From: Micromonospora tarensis
Lineage (GTDB): Bacteria > Actinomycetota > Actinomycetes > Mycobacteriales > Micromonosporaceae
Length of the DNA: 64,000 nucleotides
Assembly: GCF_016803395.1 (NCBI RefSeq)
Contig: NZ_JAEVHL010000014.1
Location: 1-64,000, forward strand
Direction of reading: 5' to 3'
Below are positions 57,815 through 64,000 of the stretch, one piece after another. Positions within the stretch are counted from its first letter, which is position 1; each line of letters starts with the position of its first letter. The position numbers were made by a program, and so were the translations under genes. The notes beneath the pieces are model-generated. The model ran no database searches. It had not been told where the DNA came from and saw only the letters and a list, made by a program, of their open reading frames with translations.

Positions 57815-57859
57815 CCGACATGTGGGGTGTGACAACGGCTGCGTCCCTATATATGGTGT
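57815..57859 (+). promoter_or_regulatory. Tandem NrdR-box-like elements upstream of the riboswitch
   Basis: CCGACATGTGGGGTGT (57815-57830) and TCCCTATATATGGTGT (57844-57859) resemble the 16-bp NrdR box ACACwAtATaTwGTGT, the second in about 12 positions. Their 29-bp spacing is close to, but not exactly, the usual tandem arrangement. They would place nrdAB under the NrdR repressor as well. Confidence 0.45.
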
Positions 57860-58060
57860 CGAGCGCAGCTGGTTCGGCCGCTCATCCGATGCGGTCGAGG
57901 CAAGAGGGAACCCGGTGGAAATCCGGGACTGTCCCGCAGCGGTGAGTGGGAACGACAGCCGTCATCAGCACTGGGCCACCAATCGGCCTGGGAAGCGACG
58001 GCCAGTAGGAGACCGGTGAGCCGGTCGCGCCCGCGAGTCCGAAGACCTGCCAGCGCGTCG
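57860..58060 (+). ncRNA. Cobalamin riboswitch controlling nrdAB
   Basis: The core reads AAGAGGGAACCCGGTGGAAA then TCCGGGACTGTCCCGCAGCG and GTGA (57902-57945), and the B12 box AGTCCGAAGACCTGCC is at 58036-58051. The ends GCGCAGCTGG and CCAGCGCG can form P1. It ends about 140 nt before nrdA. In Streptomyces coelicolor a B12 riboswitch is known to turn off class Ia nrd transcription; the arrangement here is the same. Confidence 0.93.
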
Positions 58061-58199
58061 CGTACCCGAACCCGGGTGCCCGGCGGTCCGAGGCCGCGTG
58101 GGACGGCTGACGCCATGACCCACGCCCGGCCGGCGTGGCGTCGGTGTCTGTCTCCTCGCGTCCGAGGGCCAACAGGTCTCGAACTCCGAGGAGTGAGTG

Positions 58200-60575
58200 G
58201 TGACAGTCACCGAGGTGGTCCCGCCCAGCGGCGACGCGGCCCTGCGGCGGACCCCGATGCGGGTCCGCAAGCGCGACGGCGGCACCGAACCCGTGGACGT
58301 GAACAAGATCGTCCGGGCGGTCGAGCGGTGGGCCGACGACCTGGCCGACGTCGACCCGCTGCGGGTGGCCACCCGCACCATCAGCGGTCTCTACGACGGC
58401 GCGACGACGGCCGAGCTGGACCGGCTCTCCATCCAGACCGCGGCCGAGATGATCGGGGAGGAACCGCAGTACTCCCGGCTCGCCGCCCGGCTGCTGGCCG
58501 GCTACGTCGACAAGGAGGTGCGTCGGCAGGGGATCACCTCGTTCAGCGCGGCGATCCGGCTCGGCCACGCCGAGGGCCTGATCGGCGACGACACCGCCGG
58601 GTTCGTCGCCGCGCACGCCACGATGCTCGACGACGCCATCGACCCGGACGCCGACCGGAGGTTCGAGTACTTCGGCCTGCGCACGGTGTACGACAGGTAC
58701 CTGCTGCGCCACCCCACCAGCCGGCTCGTGCTGGAGACCCCGCAGTACTGGCTGCTCCGGGTGGCCTGCGGGCTGTCCCGCACGCCGGACGAGGCGGTCG
58801 ACTTCTATCGGCTGATGTCCAGCCTGGCCTACCTGCCCAGCTCGCCGACGCTGTTCAACTCCGGGACCCGGCACACCCAGATGTCCTCCTGCTACCTGGT
58901 CGACTCCCCGCGCGACGAGTTGGACTCGATCTACGCGCGGTACGCCCAGGTCGCCAACCTGTCCAAGTTCGCCGGTGGCATCGGCATCGCGTACTCCCGG
59001 GTCCGGTCCCGGGGCGCGCTGATCCGCGGCACCAACGGGCAGTCCAACGGGATCGTGCCGTGGCTGCGCACGCTGGACGCGAGCGTCGCCGCGGTCAACC
59101 AGGGCGGCCGGCGCAAGGGCGCGGCCTGCGTCTACCTGGAGCCGTGGCACCCGGACATCGAGGAGTTCCTGCAACTGCGGGACAACACCGGCGAGGACGC
59201 CCGGCGCACCCACAACCTGAACCTGGCCAACTGGATCCCGGACGAGTTCATGCGTCGGGTCGAGGCCGACGAGTTGTGGTCGCTGTTCGACCCGCACGAG
59301 GTGCCCGAGCTGCCGGACCTGTGGGGGGAGCGGTTCGAGGCGGCGTACCGGGAGGCCGAGGCGCGGGGTCGTTACGTGCGGCAGGTCCCGGCGCGGGAGC
59401 TGTACGGCAAGATGATGCGCACCCTCGCCCAGACCGGCAACGGGTGGATGACCTTCAAGGACGCCGCCAACCGGCTCTGCAACCAGACCGCCGAGCCGGG
59501 CAACGTGGTGCACCTGTCCAACCTCTGCACCGAGATCATCGAGGTCTCCAGCGACGCCGAGACCGCCGTGTGCAACCTGGGCTCGGTGAACCTCGCCGCC
59601 CACCTCACCGACGGTGGCATCGACTGGGAGCGGTTGCGGACCACGGTGCGCACCGCGGTGACCTTCCTCGACCGGGTCATCGACATCAACTACTACCCGA
59701 CCGAGCAGGCGGCGGCGAGCAACCCCCGCTGGCGGCCGGTCGGGCTCGGGCTGATGGGTCTCCAGGACGTGTTCTTCGCGCTGCGGCTGCCGTTCGACTC
59801 GCCGGCCGCGCGGGAGCTGTCCACCCGGATCAGCGAGGAGCTGTACCTGACCGCGCTGGAGACCTCCGCCGACCTGGCGCGCCAGGTCGGCGCGCACCCG
59901 GCGTACCCGCAGACCCGGGCCGCGCGGGGCCAGCTGCAACCCGACCTGTGGGGTGTCGAGGGTACCCAGACCGCCCGGTGGGACGCGCTACGGGAACTGG
60001 TCGAGGCGCACGGGCTGCGCAACTCGCTGCTGGTGGCGGTCGCGCCGACCGCGACCATCGCCTCGATCGCCGGCTGCTACGAGTGCATCGAGCCGCAGGT
60101 GTCCAACCTGTTCAAGCGAGAGACCCTGTCCGGGGAGTTCCTCCAGGTCAACACCGCTCTGGTGCGCGAGCTGAAGGCCCGCGGTCTGTGGACCGAGCGG
60201 ATCCGCTCGGCGATCAGGCGGGCCGAGGGGTCGGTGCAGGACATCGCGGAGCTGCCGGCCGGCGTACGAGAGTTGTTCCGGACCGCGTGGGAGCTGCCGC
60301 AGCGGGCGCTGATCGACCTGGCCGCCGCCCGCGCCCCGTTCATCGACCAGTCCCAGTCACTGAACCTGTTCCTGGCCGCGCCGACCATCGGCAAGCTCTC
60401 CTCGATGTACCTGTACGCCTGGAAGGCCGGGCTGAAGACCACCTACTACCTGCGCTCGCGCCCCGCCACCCGGATCCAGCAGGCCACCGTCGCGGTCGTC
60501 GCGCCGTCGGCGGCCGACGCGGAGGCGCTGGCCTGCTCGCTGGAGAACCCCGAGTCGTGCGAGGCCTGCCAGTGA
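58200..60575 (+). CDS. nrdA: Class Ia ribonucleoside-diphosphate reductase, alpha subunit
   Basis: Of two adjacent GTG codons, 58200 has the better spacing to GAGGAG, giving 791 residues. An ATP-cone lies at about 20-110 (RKRDGGTEPVDVNKIVRAVE). The barrel holds FNSGTRHTQMSSCYLVD (redox Cys), NLCTEIIE (Asn, thiyl Cys, Glu) and AVCNLGSVNLA (second redox Cys). The C-terminal tail ESCEACQ carries the CxxC that is re-reduced by thioredoxin or glutaredoxin. It makes deoxynucleotides with NrdB and oxygen, without B12. It is coupled to nrdB by GTGA and preceded by the riboswitch. Confidence 0.95.
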   Translation: MTVTEVVPPSGDAALRRTPMRVRKRDGGTEPVDVNKIVRAVERWADDLADVDPLRVATRTISGLYDGATTAELDRLSIQTAAEMIGEEPQYSRLAARLLAGYVDKEVRRQGITSFSAAIRLGHAEGLIGDDTAGFVAAHATMLDDAIDPDADRRFEYFGLRTVYDRYLLRHPTSRLVLETPQYWLLRVACGLSRTPDEAVDFYRLMSSLAYLPSSPTLFNSGTRHTQMSSCYLVDSPRDELDSIYARYAQVANLSKFAGGIGIAYSRVRSRGALIRGTNGQSNGIVPWLRTLDASVAAVNQGGRRKGAACVYLEPWHPDIEEFLQLRDNTGEDARRTHNLNLANWIPDEFMRRVEADELWSLFDPHEVPELPDLWGERFEAAYREAEARGRYVRQVPARELYGKMMRTLAQTGNGWMTFKDAANRLCNQTAEPGNVVHLSNLCTEIIEVSSDAETAVCNLGSVNLAAHLTDGGIDWERLRTTVRTAVTFLDRVIDINYYPTEQAAASNPRWRPVGLGLMGLQDVFFALRLPFDSPAARELSTRISEELYLTALETSADLARQVGAHPAYPQTRAARGQLQPDLWGVEGTQTARWDALRELVEAHGLRNSLLVAVAPTATIASIAGCYECIEPQVSNLFKRETLSGEFLQVNTALVRELKARGLWTERIRSAIRRAEGSVQDIAELPAGVRELFRTAWELPQRALIDLAAARAPFIDQSQSLNLFLAAPTIGKLSSMYLYAWKAGLKTTYYLRSRPATRIQQATVAVVAPSAADAEALACSLENPESCEACQ

Positions 60576-61609
60576 CCACCACCGACAGCACCACCGACCC
60601 GAGGACCACGCACATGCTGCTCGACCCGGGGATGGACCTCACCCTCCGCCCGATGCGCTACCCGCACTTCTTCGACCGCTTCCGCGACGCCATCCGCAAC
60701 ACCTGGACGGTCGAGGAGGTCGACCTGCACGCCGACCTCGCCGATCTGGACAAGCTGTCGCCGGCCGAGCGGCACCTGGTCAGCCGCCTGGTGGCGTTCT
60801 TCGCCACCGGCGACACGATCGTCGCCAACAACCTGGTGCTCAACCTCTACCAGCACGTGAACAGCCCCGAGGGTCGGCTCTACCTGTCCCGGCAGCTGTT
60901 CGAGGAGGCCGTGCACGTCCAGTTCTATCTGAACCTGCTCGACACGTACGTGCCGGACGAGGCCGAGCGGTTCGCCGCCTTCGCCGCCATCGAGAACATC
61001 CCGTCGATCCGCCGCAAGGCGGAGTTCTGCTTCCGCTGGATCGACTCGTTGCACGACCTGCGGGAGCTGCGGACCCGGGCGGACCGGCGGACGTTCCTGC
61101 TCAACCTGATCTGCTTCGCCGCCTGCATCGAGGGGTTGTTCTTCTACGGCGCGTTCGCGTACGTCTACTTCCTGCGCTCGCGTGGCCTGCTGCACGGCCT
61201 GGCGTCCGGCACCAACTGGGTGTTCCGCGACGAGTCGATGCACATGGCGTTCGCGTTCGACGTCGTCGACACCGTCCGGGCCGAGGAGCCGGACCTGTTC
61301 GACGACGACCTGGCCGACCAGGTTCGCCGGATGCTCACCGAGGCGGTCGAGTGTGAGGTGCAGTTCGCCGAGGACCTGGTGGGCCAGGGGGTGCCCGGTC
61401 TGACGTTGGCGGACATGCGGGAGTATCTCCAGCACGTCGCCGACCGCCGCCTCGCCCAGCTCGGCATCGCGCCGCACTACGGGTCGAGCAACCCGTTCGC
61501 CTTCATGGAGTTGCAGGACGTGCAGGAGCTGTCCAACTTCTTCGAGCGACGGGTGTCGGCGTACCAGGTCGGGGTAACCGGCTCGGTGGCCTTCGACGAC
61601 GACTTCTAG
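60572..61609 (+). CDS. nrdB: Class Ia ribonucleoside-diphosphate reductase, beta subunit
   Basis: This 345-residue ferritin-like protein has the diiron ligands in FEEAVHVQFY (Glu, His), ACIEGLFFYGAF (Glu) and RDESMHMAFAF (Glu, His). Tyr in VQFY stands four residues after the first His ligand, the position of the radical Tyr. The C-terminus FERRVSAYQVG is the peptide that docks to NrdA. The GTG start overlaps the nrdA stop. No nrdS-like regulator follows; instead a convergent MerR gene shares its stop region (4-nt overlap). Confidence 0.94.
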   Translation: MTTTDSTTDPRTTHMLLDPGMDLTLRPMRYPHFFDRFRDAIRNTWTVEEVDLHADLADLDKLSPAERHLVSRLVAFFATGDTIVANNLVLNLYQHVNSPEGRLYLSRQLFEEAVHVQFYLNLLDTYVPDEAERFAAFAAIENIPSIRRKAEFCFRWIDSLHDLRELRTRADRRTFLLNLICFAACIEGLFFYGAFAYVYFLRSRGLLHGLASGTNWVFRDESMHMAFAFDVVDTVRAEEPDLFDDDLADQVRRMLTEAVECEVQFAEDLVGQGVPGLTLADMREYLQHVADRRLAQLGIAPHYGSSNPFAFMELQDVQELSNFFERRVSAYQVGVTGSVAFDDDF

Positions 61610-62517
61610 GCGGCCTGCCCGGAGGCCGGGCGTCGCTTGGTCAACCAGCGCATCAGGTGCAGGGGGTGCGACGCCGGCTCCGGGATCGGGTGGAAGACGT
61701 GTTCCACCTCGCCGTCGTTGATGATCAGGGTCAGCCGCTCGTAGAGCGTCAGGTCACCGACGGTGCGAGTCGGCAGGCGCAGGGCACCGGCCAGGGTAAG
61801 CCTCGGGTCGGGTATCAGCGGGTAGGGCAGTCGCAGTCGATGCGCGAGTTCCCGCTGGTACCCGGTCGACTGCGCGGACAGGCCGTACACCCGGGCGGCG
61901 CCGGCCGCGCGGAGTTCCGCGTGGTGGTCGCGGAACCAGGCGGCCTGCTCGGTGCTGCCCCGGGCACCGTGGATCTCCAGCAGCCCGTTGGGCAGGTCGA
62001 CGCCCGGTCGGCCGGTCAGTGGGTACACGAAGATGACACTGCGTCCGGGGCCCAGCGCCGCGAGGTCCACCAGGCGGCCGTCGGTACCGTAGAAGGACAG
62101 CGCGGGCAGGCTGGTGCCGACCAACGTGGCGGGGTCGACGCCGACCACGTGCGCGCCGGGGACGACCTGCGTCGCGGCCGCGTCGAGGCGGGCGTCCAGC
62201 GCGTCCCGCTGGGCGGTCAACCTGCCGATCCGTTCCTGCAGGTTGGTGATGGTGCTGCGGTAGGTCGCCACCGCCGCGGCGCACACGTCGGCGTCCTCGG
62301 CACCGCCGGCGATCGACTCGACGAACGGGCGGGTCTCCTCGACGGTGAGGCCGAGCGCCATCAGCTCGCGGATCTGTGTCACCAGCCGCACGGCGACCGC
62401 GTCGTACTCCCGGTAGCCGTTGCCCAGTCGCCGGGGCACCACCAACCCGGCCGACTCGTAGTACCGCAGTGCCCGGACCGTCGTTCCGGTCCGTCGTGCC
62501 AGCTCACCCACCCGCAT
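61606..62517 (-). CDS. MerR regulator fused to a cysteine-less peroxiredoxin-like domain
   Basis: This 303-residue protein has an N-terminal MerR HTH (MRVGELARRTGTTVRALRYY, ESAGLVVPRRLGNGYREYD) and a dimerisation coil to about residue 118. Residues 120-300 are an AhpC/TSA-type thioredoxin fold (IFVYPLTGRPGVDLP, HAELRAAGAARVYGLSAQST, PYPLIPDPRLTLAGALRLPT). Where relatives have GARGCTPQSC, this one has GARGSTEQAA at 185-193: neither cysteine remains, and the only Cys is Cys79. It is probably a sensor rather than a peroxidase. A 19-20 bp spacer promoter with a dyad precedes it. Confidence 0.85.
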   Translation of the reverse strand: MRVGELARRTGTTVRALRYYESAGLVVPRRLGNGYREYDAVAVRLVTQIRELMALGLTVEETRPFVESIAGGAEDADVCAAAVATYRSTITNLQERIGRLTAQRDALDARLDAAATQVVPGAHVVGVDPATLVGTSLPALSFYGTDGRLVDLAALGPGRSVIFVYPLTGRPGVDLPNGLLEIHGARGSTEQAAWFRDHHAELRAAGAARVYGLSAQSTGYQRELAHRLRLPYPLIPDPRLTLAGALRLPTRTVGDLTLYERLTLIINDGEVEHVFHPIPEPASHPLHLMRWLTKRRPASGQAA

Positions 62518-62530
62518 CCCGCGACCCTAA

Positions 62531-63900
<1,370 letters not shown>

Positions 63901-63901
<1 letters not shown>

Positions 63902-64000
63902 TGGCGGACCTCACCGTGCGGCCGATGACCGACGCCGACGCCGACCGGGTGCTGGCCATCTACCAGGCCGGCCTGGACACCGGTGACGCCAGTTTCGAGG
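63901..64000 (+). CDS. GNAT-family N-acetyltransferase, N-terminal part (runs off the window)
   Basis: The ATG at 63901 overlaps the enolase TGA. The 33 residues seen, MADLTVRPMTDADADRVLAI then YQAGLDTGDASFE, match the start of phosphinothricin-acetyltransferase-like GNAT proteins (the IYQxGLDTGxASFE helix and loop). It is probably co-translated with enolase. The acetyl acceptor cannot be told from this fragment. Confidence 0.8.

Larger units (their letters stand above)
57254..57859. other. 606-bp non-coding region between fuconate dehydratase and the nrd riboswitch
   Basis: Contents seen: the dehydratase promoter and operator at the left; an inverted repeat GGGCAGAAGAA-N19-TTCTTCTGCCC at 57602-57642; a possible small frame at 57680-57832 (GTG start, AGGAG 8 bases before, about 50 residues, no recognisable domain); and tandem NrdR-like sites at the right end. 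GC content falls in 57620-57720. No larger gene is supported. Confidence 0.5.

Noticed and set aside
57680..57832. Small protein gene before the nrd riboswitch
   Set aside because: The start and ribosome site are plausible, but the peptide has no recognisable features and the second half is Arg/Pro-rich like random GC-rich DNA; kept only as a possibility.

Overview
The window is chromosomal DNA from a very GC-rich actinomycete, most likely a member of the Micromonosporaceae (Micromonospora-like). This is inferred from codon bias, frequent GTG starts and ATGA/GTGA gene overlaps, an AfsR-type giant regulator, a conservon-type sensor kinase with a roadblock partner, many secreted polysaccharide-active enzymes, and a class Ia ribonucleotide reductase behind a B12 riboswitch. 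There is no rRNA, tRNA, transposase, integrase or CRISPR array, so the assignment is by gene content only.

Layout. 0-5.4 kb: SDR remnant, ROK repressor divergent from an MFS exporter, secreted AF1763-like lipase, Tat-lipoprotein serine hydrolase. 5.4-13.4 kb: FAD monooxygenase, HbpS-like protein, a large SDR, an iron-box-controlled siderophore-interacting protein, and an AfsR-type regulator. 13.4-17 kb: DrrA/DrrB-type ABC exporter, MarR regulator and methyltransferase, with two related MerR-type promoter regions. 17-26.8 kb: a complete LivKHMGF-type uptake system directly downstream of a stripped conservon (sensor kinase plus roadblock), then an XRE regulator and a P450. 27-46.5 kb: secreted degradative enzymes (GH2-AbfB with LacI, trypsin, CE4-CBM2 deacetylase, GH19 chitinase, a roughly 1870-residue GH92 protein), with pdxY, a WGR-domain protein, a broken acetamidase and a TetR/MFS pair between them. 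46.5-48.3 kb: B12-riboswitch-controlled cobalt importer genes cbtBA plus a histidine phosphatase. 48.5-57.3 kb: a non-phosphorylative L-fucose-type catabolic cluster (lactonase, ABC importer, two dehydrogenases, GntR regulator, L-fuconate dehydratase). 57.8-61.6 kb: a second B12 riboswitch and nrdAB. 61.6-64 kb: a MerR-peroxiredoxin fusion, enolase and the start of a GNAT gene.

How it fits together. Cobalamin links two loci: one riboswitch should close cobalt import when B12 is plentiful, and the other should close the B12-independent reductase. In the fucose cluster, two similar LacI-type operators precede the lactonase and the importer operon, while a GntR regulator is paired with the dehydratase. 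The SDR expected to oxidise the 2-keto-3-deoxy acid has been cut down to 36 residues, yet its overlaps with both neighbours are intact.

Sequence quality. Seven separate places, in six genes, show a protein continuing in another frame after the apparent loss of one G or C. This looks more like assembly indels than real gene decay, so those genes are listed as pseudogenes only as the sequence stands.
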